A stretch of 64,000 bases of DNA, from NCBI RefSeq assembly GCF_000196115.1, contig NC_005027.1, positions 4,588,001 to 4,652,000 of the forward strand, in the 5' to 3' direction. The position numbers were made by a program, and so were the translations under genes. A model generated the notes under the pieces. It was not told the DNA's origin. It did not search any database and saw only the letters and a program-made list of their open reading frames with translations. The stretch is from Rhodopirellula baltica SH 1 (GTDB taxonomy: Bacteria > Planctomycetota > Planctomycetia > Pirellulales > Pirellulaceae). Shown in pieces: positions 30,580 through 40,703 of the stretch; within the stretch, counting starts at the first letter, position 1, and the number at the start of each line of letters is the position of its first letter.

Positions 30580-32013
30580 TCACTGATTCAAAAGCAGATG
30601 CTCGGCAGCGATTCGTCCGCTGTCCATAGCCCCCTGGATGCTGGGCGTTTGGCAGTGGTCGCCCGCGATCCACACCCCTGCCCTGCTCTGCCCTGCCCCG
30701 CGGTCGTCTGCGGAAGGAGCTTCACCCGATGACGTTTCGGGTAGAGACACATTGCCGTCTTCCAAGTTCGCCCGCCGCCAATCCTCCCACGCAGGCGACT
30801 TCACCACGGTGTTCAGCGACATCTTTGGCAGTGAATAAGGAACTCGAAAAACCCGCAGCAACCGCCAACGCATCGCCTCATCGCCGAACCAATCCTTCAA
30901 CTGCGATCGCACTCGACAATCAAGCGCTTCGTCGTCCAAACCATCCGGCGGCTCCTGATCACCAGCGACACTGACCGACACCAACGCCTTGCCGGGCGGC
31001 GCGTACGACGGCGCGACATCGCTCATCACCACCGCACTTTGAATCGGCCCCGACTCATCGCCCCGCAACATCAACAATCGATTCGAATCCGGCGATTGTT
31101 CCGCCGCATAATACAAATTGGTCGTTCCAAACCACGGCGTCGCCATCGATTCCATCCCCAACAACCTGGCCGCCGCCCCCGCGGGAGTCGCGATCACCAG
31201 GTGCCGGCACATCACCGCCGTTCCATCGGACAACACCACGCGGTGTCTGACGTGACCTGACGGCTCATCACCAAATGCGGACCGCTCCGATTCGGAAAGC
31301 GGTTCGACCGACTGCACCGTGGTTTGATACTGAATCGACCCTCGCGGCAATCGCTCCGCCAGTTGTCTCGGAATCGCCCCCATGCCATCGGCGGGAATCG
31401 CAATGTCGCCACCGGCAAACATTCGAAAGACAAATTCCAACATCCGGCTGGACACCGAAAGCGATTCGTCCAGGAAGACTCCACCAAGGAACGGTCGAAA
31501 AAATTGGTCGATGATTCTTTCGCTGAAGCCATCTGCACGCAAACGTTCGAGCGTCGGCGATGCTGATCGCTCATACAAATCTTGCAGGGAACCGCGGTTG
31601 CTGGCCCGACGCAGATTCGCGATTCGCAACTTGTCGACCAACGAACCAACGGGGTTCATCGCCGAAGCAATCGCCGCCGTCGGCCGTCGCCAAGGATCTC
31701 CCAGCAGCCGGAACTGACCGTTTTGCCTGACCAAAGCCCCGGGTTCAAACCGGCACAGCCGCAACGCGTCGTAATCCAAAAACTGCTTGCACGCCGGGTA
31801 CGCCGTCAACAGAACTTGAAAACCGTGGTCCAGCGTGAAGCCATCGACCACGTCACTGCGAACGCGTCCGCCCACGCGATCGGTTGCTTCTAAAATCCGA
31901 AACTCGCGACCGGCGTCCGCCAAGACGCGGCCGCATGTCAGCCCCGCCAATCCGCCACCGATGATCAATGTTTCCGTGAATGGTTGCTCGACGGATGATT
32001 CCGAACCACTCAT
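30580..32013 (-). CDS. FAD-dependent amine-oxidase-family oxidoreductase
   Basis: The 477-residue flavoprotein begins with a dinucleotide-binding motif [20 protein letters not shown] and the second motif [13 protein letters not shown]. It ends with the FAD-contact region [20 protein letters not shown]. The family includes protoporphyrinogen oxidase-, phytoene desaturase- and amine oxidase-like enzymes. No haem or carotenoid genes lie nearby, so the substrate stays open. Its ATG overlaps the TGA of the beta-CASP nuclease gene by four bases. Confidence 0.85.
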   Translation of the reverse strand: MSGSESSVEQPFTETLIIGGGLAGLTCGRVLADAGREFRILEATDRVGGRVRSDVVDGFTLDHGFQVLLTAYPACKQFLDYDALRLCRFEPGALVRQNGQFRLLGDPWRRPTAAIASAMNPVGSLVDKLRIANLRRASNRGSLQDLYERSASPTLERLRADGFSERIIDQFFRPFLGGVFLDESLSVSSRMLEFVFRMFAGGDIAIPADGMGAIPRQLAERLPRGSIQYQTTVQSVEPLSESERSAFGDEPSGHVRHRVVLSDGTAVMCRHLVIATPAGAAARLLGMESMATPWFGTTNLYYAAEQSPDSNRLLMLRGDESGPIQSAVVMSDVAPSYAPPGKALVSVSVAGDQEPPDGLDDEALDCRVRSQLKDWFGDEAMRWRLLRVFRVPYSLPKMSLNTVVKSPAWEDWRRANLEDGNVSLPETSSGEAPSADDRGAGQSRAGVWIAGDHCQTPSIQGAMDSGRIAAEHLLLNQ

Positions 32014-33344
32014 ATCAGGTGGTAACCTTTTTCTGTCAGTTTTTGAGTCAATGCCCGTTTGGCGGCGTAGTCGCCATGCACCAAACGAATCTCCTTCGGT
32101 GCATCGGTCATTCCCTCCACCAACGCGATTAAATCTTCCTGATCACCGTGAGCCGAGTACCCGGTCAGTTGATGAGTCTTGGCACGAACATCGTATCGCC
32201 GGCCGTCCAATCGCACCCAATCGCTCCCCCGCGAAATGTAGTTTCCCGGCGTGCCTCCCGCTTGATAGCCAGCAAACACGATGTCGGTTTCCTCCTGCCC
32301 GATGAACGCCTTGAGGTAATTGACCACCCGACCTCCCGTGCACATGCCGCTTCCGGCAATCACCACCGCGGGCAAATTGTGTTTGGCCAAGTACCGAACA
32401 GTTTCCTTGTGCTCCGAATGGCTGCCCACCGTGGTCAAATTTTCAAACACCAGCGGTTGATCATCGGTTTCCAACGTCACCTGAGCCTCCTCGCCCCAGT
32501 GTGATTTCATTTCCTTGTAAAGAGCGGTGAAGCGAGTGGCCAGCGGCGAGTCGACGATGACATCGACCCGCTTCATCAGCGTTCGATGCTCGGTTTCTTG
32601 AATGCGTTCGAAGATGGCGTTGAGCTCATACAACAACGCCTGGGTACGTCCGAGTGAAAACGCGGGCACAATTGTCACGCCCGAATCATCCAGCGTTCGC
32701 CGAATGACCGCCTCCAATTCCGCTTGCCGATCAGCCTTCGGGGGATGCAACCTATCACCGTAAGTGCTCTCCAGCACCAACAAGTCCGCCCGCTCGGGAC
32801 TGACCGGTGGATTCAAAAGAGGATTGGTTCCCGCTCCCACATCGCCACTGAAAACCGCTCGCCGCCCGTCTTTCAATTCGATCTCGAACATCGTCGAGCC
32901 CAACACGTGACCGGCCGGCAACAAGCGGACCTTCACCCCGCCGGGGCAGTCATGCCATTGATGGTACGGAAGCGGCACCAACAACTTCCGAATCTGACCG
33001 AGAAACTTCTTGATCAACCGTTTGGAACGCGTGAATCCAATCTTCAACGCGTCTTCCATGACCAGCGGCAACAACTTCGCCGTGGGTGCACTGCACAGAA
33101 TCGGATGATCAAAACCAGCCGCCAACAAATACGGAATCCGACCCGCGTGATCGATGTGCACGTGGGTCAGCAACAACGCCTGAATCCCTCTTAGCGAAAA
33201 CTCAATCTCGGGGTTGGGCTTCTTCCGAGCGTCTTCGCCTTGGAACGTGCCACAGTCAACCAACAAGCTCTGGGAATCGTCGATCCAAAGTTGATGACAA
33301 GAACCAGTGACACCTTCGTGCGCACCGTGGTGAACCAATTTCAT
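32010..33344 (-). CDS. MBL-fold beta-CASP RNA nuclease-like protein
   Basis: The 444-residue protein is a metallo-beta-lactamase/beta-CASP protein of the CPSF-73/Ysh1-like bacterial group. The metal motif LLTHVHIDHAGRIPYL, later His ligands in LPAGHVLGSTMFE and FSGDVGAGTNPLL, the beta-CASP motifs VPAFSLGRTQ and GSGMCTGGRVVNYL, and the final TGYSAHGDQEDL are all present. These enzymes cut or trim RNA using zinc. The ATG at 33344 gives the usual start MKLVHHGAHEGVTGSC; 33353 is equally possible. It is the first gene of a minus-strand operon with the FAD enzyme and the RecA-like ATPase. Confidence 0.88.
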   Translation of the reverse strand: MKLVHHGAHEGVTGSCHQLWIDDSQSLLVDCGTFQGEDARKKPNPEIEFSLRGIQALLLTHVHIDHAGRIPYLLAAGFDHPILCSAPTAKLLPLVMEDALKIGFTRSKRLIKKFLGQIRKLLVPLPYHQWHDCPGGVKVRLLPAGHVLGSTMFEIELKDGRRAVFSGDVGAGTNPLLNPPVSPERADLLVLESTYGDRLHPPKADRQAELEAVIRRTLDDSGVTIVPAFSLGRTQALLYELNAIFERIQETEHRTLMKRVDVIVDSPLATRFTALYKEMKSHWGEEAQVTLETDDQPLVFENLTTVGSHSEHKETVRYLAKHNLPAVVIAGSGMCTGGRVVNYLKAFIGQEETDIVFAGYQAGGTPGNYISRGSDWVRLDGRRYDVRAKTHQLTGYSAHGDQEDLIALVEGMTDAPKEIRLVHGDYAAKRALTQKLTEKGYHLI

Positions 33345-33410
33345 AAGCGACATCAGAAGCAAGACAAGGAGAAACAACGCGAGCGGTCCGTCACGCCACC
33401 GCAGCACTTT

Positions 33411-33470
33411 ACCACGCGGGGAACGCGTCGAGGGTCCGCAACCACGCGGCGAACGCGTCGAGGGCCCGCA
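33411..33470. repeat. 30-bp tandem repeat, two copies
   Basis: Units 33411-33440 and 33441-33470 differ at two positions. Each contains ACCACGCGG, GAACGCGTCGAGGG and CCGCA. They lie 67 bases upstream of the beta-CASP gene start, in its likely promoter or leader. Confidence 0.8.
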
Positions 33471-33584
33471 GTGCAACCAATCCAGCCAGGGCGTCCGCCT
33501 CGATGACCAAACGTGTCACGCACCCGTCCGATGTCATGGGTGTCGCCGCTTCTCTCCCCCTCTCAACCACCGAGGACACCTCTC

Positions 33585-33959
33585 ATGGCCAAGTTTTACG
33601 TGCAATCAGGTACTTTCCGCAGTGTTGTCGCCGCCGATTCGGCTCGCAAAGCCGCTCTGTGGGCAGTCCACCAAGTCATGCAGCAAGTCATGCCGACCGA
33701 TGAAGACGACGATTCGCTGTCCGCATCGGCAACCAACGAGAACTCGCCCACGATCACCAACCGCCCTCCGTCTGGCGACGCATCCGGCCAGCGCCCCGGA
33801 TCCACGCCGGTCGCGGTCTTGGACGGCCGAGTCCGCATCAGTGAACGCGGTTACGATCGCAACGACTGTGCGGAGATGCCAACCATGGAAGTTGTCGCGG
33901 AGTGGAACCAGATGGTGCTCACCCTCGATCGCCTGCAACAAATGATGCGGCATGGGTGA
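33585..33959 (+). CDS. Small conserved hypothetical protein
   Basis: The 124-residue protein starts MAKFYVQSGTFRSVVAADS after a GAGGA site nine bases upstream. Two ordered-looking ends flank a low-complexity middle rich in Ser, Thr, Asp and Pro (residues ~45-85). The C-terminal end has VRISERGYDRNDC and a short helix ending LQQMMRHG. No signal peptide or TM is visible. I do not recognise the family; function unknown. Confidence 0.65.
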   Translation: MAKFYVQSGTFRSVVAADSARKAALWAVHQVMQQVMPTDEDDDSLSASATNENSPTITNRPPSGDASGQRPGSTPVAVLDGRVRISERGYDRNDCAEMPTMEVVAEWNQMVLTLDRLQQMMRHG

Positions 33960-34112
33960 TCCCCCTCCGGGCCGGGCCTGCGCGTTTTCGCAACAGATTT
34001 ACGCACCCGCGCAAGACTTCAAATCAGTCTGTCGCTAGCCTATTGGAACCCTCGCTGGCACCAGCGAACCACTTCCATTTGAGTTCTGCCCTCCCCTTCT
34101 GACAGTCGATCG

Positions 34113-35192
34113 ATGAACAACCAACTGCTGACCCAGCATCGACGCATCGCTCTCCTCACCGACGGCGCCTCCACCCCGTTTTTGGCAAAGACAGCCATCA
34201 GCTTGCTGCGGTATCGAACCGCGGATATCGCCGCAGTGATCGATCGCGAACATGCGGGCAAGACATCAGCCGAGCTTTTCAGCGCGGGCGACGCGCCAGT
34301 GGTCGCACAGTGGTCTCCCCAACTGAACTGCGACGCGATCTACATCGGCATCGCACCTCCCGGTGGCAAGCTTCCCGAGGCTTGGCGTCCGCAATTGGAA
34401 GCGGCCATTCGCGCCGGTGTCGACGTTGTTTCTGGACTGCATGATTTTCTGTCCGACGACAACGAGTGGCGTGAACTCGCCCAGCAGTCGGGTTCGCAAA
34501 TCGTTGACGTTCGAAAGAACCACTGGAAAGAAACCGCCACCGGCAAACCCTTTCGAGAAGACTGCATTCGCATCCATGCGGTCGGGCATGATTGCAGCAT
34601 CGGCAAAATGGTCACCACGGTCGAAATCGACCGTGGTCTTCAAGCCGCTGGCAAATCGTCTCGCTTTCTCGCGACCGGCCAAACCGGAATCATGATCTCC
34701 GGTCGCGGCGTTCCGGCGGACTGCGTCGTTTCCGACTTCGTCAACGGAGCCGTCGAATACTTGGTTCGAGACAACGAAGACGCTGATTTCTTGCTCGTCG
34801 AAGGGCAAGGCAGCATTTCTCATCCGGCTTACTCCGCGGTCACGCTCGGTCTGCTTCATGGATGTGCCCCGCAAGGTCTGGTGTTCTGCTATGAAGCCGG
34901 TCGCACCGAAGTCAAAGGGTTCGATGGTTGCGCCATCCCACCGCTTGAAAAACAAATGCAGGCCATCGAACAACTCGCGAATTTGCGTGGGCCGTGCAAG
35001 TTCATCGGCATTTCGATCAACACTCGAAAGCTGTCACCCGGCGAAGCCAAACTCGAAGTCGAACGAGCCGAACATCGATTTGGCTTGCCAGCCTGCGACG
35101 TCTACCGCGACGGTGCGGACAAACTGGTTCGAACCTCCTTGGAACTGCGAGCCGCGTGTGCTCCCCGCGTCTTGCAGGAGACCGGAGCGTGA
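34113..35192 (+). CDS. DUF1611 protein, DgcN-like (D-glutamate N-acetyltransferase type)
   Basis: The 359-residue protein has both DUF1611 parts: an N-terminal Rossmann-like half (ALLTDGASTPFLAKTAISLLR to GIAPPGGKLPE) and a C-terminal P-loop-like half with GHDCSIGKMVTTVEIDRG (~155-172), SRFLATGQTGIMISG and LVEGQGSISHPAYS. In marine bacteria a DUF1611 member, DgcN, acetylates D-glutamate, and the N-acetyl-D-glutamate is then racemised by an enolase-superfamily partner, DgcA. The next gene is exactly such a partner and overlaps this one by four bases, which supports the assignment. The substrate is still inferred. Confidence 0.82.
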   Translation: MNNQLLTQHRRIALLTDGASTPFLAKTAISLLRYRTADIAAVIDREHAGKTSAELFSAGDAPVVAQWSPQLNCDAIYIGIAPPGGKLPEAWRPQLEAAIRAGVDVVSGLHDFLSDDNEWRELAQQSGSQIVDVRKNHWKETATGKPFREDCIRIHAVGHDCSIGKMVTTVEIDRGLQAAGKSSRFLATGQTGIMISGRGVPADCVVSDFVNGAVEYLVRDNEDADFLLVEGQGSISHPAYSAVTLGLLHGCAPQGLVFCYEAGRTEVKGFDGCAIPPLEKQMQAIEQLANLRGPCKFIGISINTRKLSPGEAKLEVERAEHRFGLPACDVYRDGADKLVRTSLELRAACAPRVLQETGA

Positions 35193-36238
35193 AGCTGAAT
35201 CTCTACGCCGTTCGTTTGCCGCTGCGTGATCCCTTCACCATTTCACGAGGAACCATCACTCACCAAGACAGCCTGATCGTTGCGTTGGAACACGATGGAA
35301 TCACGGGCTACGGCGAAGTCACCGCGAACGACTACTACGGGCACACCATTTCCGCGATGAGCGATGCTCTTAACGGCCTGAGTGCAAACGATCTCGCGAT
35401 GTGCTTTGAGGACACGCCCGAGAACAATTGGCATCGCCTCTCAGAACGACTCGTCGGTGACATGTTCTCGCTGTCAGCGTTGGACATGGCCAGCCATGAT
35501 TGGCACGCGAGAAATTCGGGAGCGACGCTTTGGCATCACTGGGGGCTGACCTGGAACCCCGATTTGCAATCCAGCTTCACGATCGGAATTGATACCGTTC
35601 AAGAGATGCGGCGAAAGCTGGATGCCGACTCCGGTTGGGACCTCTACAAAATCAAACTGGGCACTGACCACGATCTGGAAATCATCCGCCAGCTTCGTCA
35701 GTGCAACGAAGCCACCTTCCGGGTCGATGCAAACTGTGCTTGGTCGGCCCAACAGACAATCGACTACTCCAAAGAACTCCGGCACTTGGGTGTTCAATTC
35801 ATCGAACAACCCCTGCCCCGTTCCGCCGATCCCGCTGACAAACAACGGGTGTTCGAAGAATCTTCGCTTCCGATCATCGCCGACGAAGACTGCCAAACCG
35901 AAGCTGACCTGGAAACATGCTTCCAATTCTTCCACGGCATCAACGTCAAACTTTGCAAGTGCGGCGGGCTGACCCCAGCTCGCAAGATGCTGACCGAAGC
36001 CAAACGCCGCGAAAAACTGACCATGGTCGGCTGCATGGTGGAATCCGCCGTTGGCATCAGTGGAGCAGCACAGCTCACACCGTTGCTCGATTTCGCTGAC
36101 TTGGACGGGGCGAACCTGATCTCGGACAGCCCTGCCCGCGGCGTCGAAGTCACCCGCGGGCATCTCAAAATGCCTGCGGAACTGGGAACCGGTGCGGAAC
36201 TGGTCTCCACCGCCCTGCCCCACTTCCTGATCCAGTGA
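35189..36238 (+). CDS. Enolase-superfamily epimerase/racemase (DgcA or L-Ala-D/L-Glu epimerase type)
   Basis: The GTG start at 35189 overlaps the DUF1611 stop (GTGA) with GGAG upstream and gives 349 residues. The muconate-lactonising-enzyme subgroup acid-base pair is present: the Lys-x-Lys of YKIKLGT and the second lysine in NVKLCKCGG. The three metal ligands lie in VDANCAW, IEQPLP and ADEDCQ. Close families are dipeptide epimerases (YcjG, YkfB) that invert L-Ala-D-Glu from murein, and DgcA, the N-acetyl-D-glutamate racemase. The DUF1611 neighbour favours DgcA; the peptidase gene downstream favours murein peptides. Both readings point to D-glutamate use. Confidence 0.87.
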   Translation: MKLNLYAVRLPLRDPFTISRGTITHQDSLIVALEHDGITGYGEVTANDYYGHTISAMSDALNGLSANDLAMCFEDTPENNWHRLSERLVGDMFSLSALDMASHDWHARNSGATLWHHWGLTWNPDLQSSFTIGIDTVQEMRRKLDADSGWDLYKIKLGTDHDLEIIRQLRQCNEATFRVDANCAWSAQQTIDYSKELRHLGVQFIEQPLPRSADPADKQRVFEESSLPIIADEDCQTEADLETCFQFFHGINVKLCKCGGLTPARKMLTEAKRREKLTMVGCMVESAVGISGAAQLTPLLDFADLDGANLISDSPARGVEVTRGHLKMPAELGTGAELVSTALPHFLIQ

Positions 36239-36296
36239 ACCACTCAGCAATTCTCTGCATCCTGAGCGTCGTTTCATCAAGCCACACCACACGATC

Positions 36297-38705
36297 ATGA
36301 ACCACAACCCGCTCTCCCGTCACTTCGCTTCCAGACGATTCCCCGCTTTCCAGAACTGGTTCGCAGGAATCGCATTGGCACTCATGGCTTCGACATCTCT
36401 GCATGCCGGCCCGCCCGCCGCATCAAAAACGGACGACCATGACTATCGCCAACTCATCGAGCAACTATCACAAACAATTCGTTCCGAAATGGAACAGAAG
36501 CAAATCCCCAGCTTCTCAATCGCGTTGGTGGCAGATGGAAAGGTTGTCTCGTCCGCAGGGTTCGGATTTCAAGATGCCGACAAGACCACCCCTGCTTCCG
36601 GGAAAACGGTCTACCGAGTTGGCTCGATTTCTAAGTTGCTGACCGACGTCGCCTTGATGCAACTGGTCGAACAAGGCGAACTGGATTTGGATCACCCTGT
36701 TCAAAAGGTGCTACCCGAATTCAAGATCGCCGATGCTGAGCACAGCGAGAAAATCACGCTACGGCAACTGACTCAGCACCGCGCCGGCATCGTTCGCGAA
36801 TCACCGGTGGGCAACTACTTCGATCCCACCGAACCAAATCTGAAAGCAACCGTCGCCAGCCTCGCGGACACTCCGCCTGTTTACGCCCCAGGCTCTCGCA
36901 CCAAATACTCCAACGCGGGGGTATCGGTCATCGGATTGGCGGTTGAAGAGGCCGCTGGAGTGTCGCATCCGGAATACGTCCAACAACACGTGCTCGAACC
37001 ACTGGGGATGACTCACACCAGCTTCGAAAAGAACGAAGCCTTGTTGGAACACACCGCCGATGGCTGGATGTGGGGCTATGACCGTCCCGCGTTTGCCGCT
37101 CCCGAGTTCCTGCTCGGCACCGGTCCGGCCGGGAACCTGTATTCCAGCGTCGAAGACCTGGCCCAGTTCAGCTTGTTCGTGATGGGGCAACATCCCGAGA
37201 AAATTCTGGAGGACGCTTCTCTCAATGAGATGCTCCAACCCGGCGAGACCTCCGACGGAAAACCACTGCCCTACGGAATCGGTTTCCGTGTCAGCGACTT
37301 CCAAGGACATCGCCGAGTCGGTCATGGGGGAGCCGTGTATGGCTTCTCAACCCAGCTCGAGATCTTGCCAGACGAGAACATCGCCGTCATCGCTGCCAGT
37401 TCGCTGGACGGAACGAACAACTGGATCACGCGAATCTGTAACCAGGCACTGGAGGGCATGCTTGCCGTTCGAAACAACCAACAACTGACTCCGCCCGTTT
37501 CAACCGAACCGGTGCCCCGCTCGCGAGCCCGCAGTTTGGCTGGGGTCTACTCCTCCATGCCCGGCGACGCTTCTCGAACGGTGACCGTGGACTGGATCGG
37601 CGATCGACTGCTGCTGTGGAAAGGAACATTCCAACGAGAAATCCGCAGCCGATCGGACACTGGCGAATTGGTCCTGGACGATCGCTTCGGGTTTGGCCCC
37701 CGTATTCAACAAGACCAAACGTACCTGGTCATCGACGATGCGACCTACACGCGGCTCTCCAACGCTCCCCCACCAGAAATTCGCGACGAATGGCGCGACC
37801 TCATCGGTGAATACGGCTGGGACCACAACACGCTCTACATCCTCGAACGCCATGGACAACTGCACGCATTGATCGAGTGGTTCTATTACTACCCGCTCAC
37901 CCAAGTGAGCCAGGATCGCTTCGCGTTCCCCGATCACGGGCTCTATCACGGCGAAGAATTGATCTTCAACCGCGATGATTCAGGCGAAATCACAGAAGTC
38001 ATTGCCGCCCAGGTCGCCTTTCAAAAACGCGAGGTGGGAACCAAAGCTGGCGAGACCTTCAAAATCAAGCGGGAACTTCCGGTCGACAAACTGCGTGAGC
38101 TCGCCGATGCCGCGAAACCTCCTCATGAAGGAGGCAACTTCCGCCCGTCGGATCTGACCGAACTGACTTCGCTTGACCCCAGCATCGAGTTGGACATTCG
38201 GTACGCGACGACCAACAACTTCATGGACACGGTTTTCTACCAGCAACCGCGAGCGTTCGCTCAACGTCCCGCCGCCGAAGCCGCCGTGAAAGTGCACCAG
38301 GAACTCGCAAAGCAAAACTTGGGTCTGCTCATTTACGATGCCTACCGACCGTGGCGAGTCACCAAGATGTTCTGGGACGCAACTCCTAGCGAAATGAAGA
38401 ACTTTGTCGCCAACCCAGCACAGGGTTCACGACACAATCGCGGTTGCGCCTTGGACCTGACGCTCTTCGACCGCACGACCCAAGAAGTCATTCCGATGGT
38501 GTCAGGTTATGACGAGTTCAGCGCACGATCGTTTCCCTTGTATCCGGGTGGCACCCAAAGAGAACGTTACTACCGAGGCTTGCTGCGACGAGCGATGGAG
38601 ACCGCAGGCTTTCAAGTTTACGAGTTCGAATGGTGGCACTTCGATTTTGATGGCTGGCAACAATACCGAATTGGCAATCTCCCCTTCGAAGCGATTCCCA
38701 ACTGA
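36297..38705 (+). CDS. Exported fusion: S12 beta-lactamase-like hydrolase and VanX-type D-Ala-D-Ala dipeptidase
   Basis: The 802-residue protein has a signal peptide (GIALALMASTSLHAG). Residues ~50-390 form a serine beta-lactamase/DD-peptidase fold with catalytic SxxK in GSISKLLTD, YxN in KYSNAG and HGG in VGHGGAVYG. A beta-rich linker spans ~400-600, as in D-aminopeptidase-type S12 proteins. Residues ~615-802 form a VanX/DdpX-type M15 domain with zinc motif SRHNRGCALD and EWWHFDF. All catalytic residues of both domains are intact. It should split D-amino-acid peptides outside the cytoplasm. It follows the epimerase gene by 58 bases, probably in the same operon. Confidence 0.88.
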   Translation: MNHNPLSRHFASRRFPAFQNWFAGIALALMASTSLHAGPPAASKTDDHDYRQLIEQLSQTIRSEMEQKQIPSFSIALVADGKVVSSAGFGFQDADKTTPASGKTVYRVGSISKLLTDVALMQLVEQGELDLDHPVQKVLPEFKIADAEHSEKITLRQLTQHRAGIVRESPVGNYFDPTEPNLKATVASLADTPPVYAPGSRTKYSNAGVSVIGLAVEEAAGVSHPEYVQQHVLEPLGMTHTSFEKNEALLEHTADGWMWGYDRPAFAAPEFLLGTGPAGNLYSSVEDLAQFSLFVMGQHPEKILEDASLNEMLQPGETSDGKPLPYGIGFRVSDFQGHRRVGHGGAVYGFSTQLEILPDENIAVIAASSLDGTNNWITRICNQALEGMLAVRNNQQLTPPVSTEPVPRSRARSLAGVYSSMPGDASRTVTVDWIGDRLLLWKGTFQREIRSRSDTGELVLDDRFGFGPRIQQDQTYLVIDDATYTRLSNAPPPEIRDEWRDLIGEYGWDHNTLYILERHGQLHALIEWFYYYPLTQVSQDRFAFPDHGLYHGEELIFNRDDSGEITEVIAAQVAFQKREVGTKAGETFKIKRELPVDKLRELADAAKPPHEGGNFRPSDLTELTSLDPSIELDIRYATTNNFMDTVFYQQPRAFAQRPAAEAAVKVHQELAKQNLGLLIYDAYRPWRVTKMFWDATPSEMKNFVANPAQGSRHNRGCALDLTLFDRTTQEVIPMVSGYDEFSARSFPLYPGGTQRERYYRGLLRRAMETAGFQVYEFEWWHFDFDGWQQYRIGNLPFEAIPN

Positions 38706-38858
38706 AGGCCACACCACTCCATTGAGGTCTTGCCGTTGATCGAGGCCGCGTTTTAGCGGGTTTCAGCATTTGAGCACCTCTCCCGAAACGAAGTTTTGGG
38801 GGAGGCATTGCAACACAACATTTGAAAACTGCACGACCTCCATTGCGTCGACCACAAC

Positions 38859-40703
38859 TCATCGGTGAAGGTCACGCCCGACGGCCCATGGCAGAATCAA
38901 AACTCTCGCCAGCGGTATCACCAAAGCGATCACCATCGCGACCGGTAAGAAAGTGGGTCTCCAGGTTCCCCACGATTCGCTCAAGACGATTTGCTGGGGC
39001 AACACCCCCATCAAAACAGCGGAAAGCAACACAACGGTGAGACACCACACCGCGACTGATTTTGCAATCCAAGCTTTGGGCGTTCCCGGTTGCCGAATGG
39101 CCTGCACGAACGCCACCACGACCGTGGCGAGCTTCGCCCACAGCAACCACGTGACCCAAGTTAGAATCTGCAAAACGCCAAGTCGAAACTCTTGCAACAT
39201 GACCTCCCACTCACTTTGACTGGCAAACCACGATCCCAATCGAAAGGCCCCCCAGAGAAAACCAACGCTGACCACAAAAGTGACCGCGGCAGAGACTCGG
39301 CGATCGGCCATCAACGCCAACCACAGCATGGCCACACCGCGTCCAACCAAAACCATGGTTGAGAACAGAGCAATCGCCAGTGACACTCGAACTCCCATCG
39401 CAAAAGAACTCACACCAGTACCCGACGCCATCGACTCGGACCATTGATTCCACACCGGCTGATTGGCCGGGATGGCAAAGGCCCCCAGCACGCCAAACGT
39501 GACCAACGATGCCAGCAACACCAATCGGATCGTTCGCCACACTTTGATCGCGGCCAGAACTTCTCGCGAAACCGGGCTGACCGCCAACAACAATGGCATC
39601 GCCCTGCCCTGCGACCCTCGTCGCATGCCGCTGACTTCCCCCCAACCGCCCGCCGTCGACAACGCGGTGTACGTCAGCACGATCAAACCAGCGACCACCA
39701 CGGAAGCAAAATTGAGCGGCAAACAAGCCAGCAACACCAGCGTCGGCAAGCCAATCCACGCGATCATCGACCACCGCATTGCCCGTGACTGACGACCGTC
39801 AAACCAGGCCAGCGCCGACGCTTGTCCACTTCGCCGCACCGACGCCCCCACACCGAGAATCCACTCGCCGATCGATGATGCAAACTCACGAATCCTCGCC
39901 GTGATCGAACCGGCATCATCCAAGCCATACGAGTTGGCACGGGCAAGCTCCAATGATCGATACGTGATCCAAAGAGTTCCTCCCCAAAGCGAGAGCAACA
40001 GCCATGGAAAATACACGAGCAGCAACCATTTCGGATGCCCCGAATCCAGTGCTACGAGTGGCCAACACATCACCATGTAACCGGCCGGGATCAGCACCAG
40101 CAAAGTGAGGACTCGATACCCGTTCCACGAGAAAGGCCGCCAACAGAACGCTAGCACTGCCATCGACCCCGTACCAAGCGACAAACATAGCGCCGGATAG
40201 ACCCAAAACTCATGCTGGTTTTTGTCCGCGAGTGAAAACTCAATCGCGATCGCAATCATCATCAACGAGATCGCAATCGCCGCATGTCGAGCCACAGCAG
40301 CGACGAACAACAATCGGCTCGATGGGATTGGACTGCGCAGCAGAAACGCATCGAACCCCGAGGCTTTCCGCTCGATGTCTGGACCCGACCAATCAACCGC
40401 GAAGATGGACCATAACAGCAATGGGCTGTGCGTCACCGCCATCACCGCCACAATCGCGTTGGAAGCGAGCAAAACATCCGTTCCAAACAATCGGTGTATC
40501 CACGCGGCCAAAGCGACACCAATCAGTGACAACAACCAAAGCTTTCTCCACACTCCGCCCCAGCGGGCCCAAAGCAATCTCGCCGCAGCAAGACAGTCCT
40601 TTTGCCAATCGCTGCGACGTTCGGTGTCGAACGTGTCATTCGCGGATGAACCAGTCGCCACCGATTGCTGAATGGTCGATTGCTGAATGGATGATGCGTT
40701 CAT
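38859..40703 (-). CDS. ABC transporter permease protein
   Basis: The 614-residue membrane protein has about twelve hydrophobic helices, for example LWLLSLIGVALAAWI, SLMMIAIAIEFSL, LLVLIPAGYMVMCWPLVAL and FASVVVAGLIVLTYTALS. It has no binding-protein signature. The ATG overlaps the stop of the ATPase gene by four bases, so the two make one transporter. The GntR regulator upstream is of the YtrA type, often linked to transporters that respond to cell-envelope stress; the transported substrate is unknown. Confidence 0.82.
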   Translation of the reverse strand: MNASSIQQSTIQQSVATGSSANDTFDTERRSDWQKDCLAAARLLWARWGGVWRKLWLLSLIGVALAAWIHRLFGTDVLLASNAIVAVMAVTHSPLLLWSIFAVDWSGPDIERKASGFDAFLLRSPIPSSRLLFVAAVARHAAIAISLMMIAIAIEFSLADKNQHEFWVYPALCLSLGTGSMAVLAFCWRPFSWNGYRVLTLLVLIPAGYMVMCWPLVALDSGHPKWLLLVYFPWLLLSLWGGTLWITYRSLELARANSYGLDDAGSITARIREFASSIGEWILGVGASVRRSGQASALAWFDGRQSRAMRWSMIAWIGLPTLVLLACLPLNFASVVVAGLIVLTYTALSTAGGWGEVSGMRRGSQGRAMPLLLAVSPVSREVLAAIKVWRTIRLVLLASLVTFGVLGAFAIPANQPVWNQWSESMASGTGVSSFAMGVRVSLAIALFSTMVLVGRGVAMLWLALMADRRVSAAVTFVVSVGFLWGAFRLGSWFASQSEWEVMLQEFRLGVLQILTWVTWLLWAKLATVVVAFVQAIRQPGTPKAWIAKSVAVWCLTVVLLSAVLMGVLPQQIVLSESWGTWRPTFLPVAMVIALVIPLARVLILPWAVGRDLHR

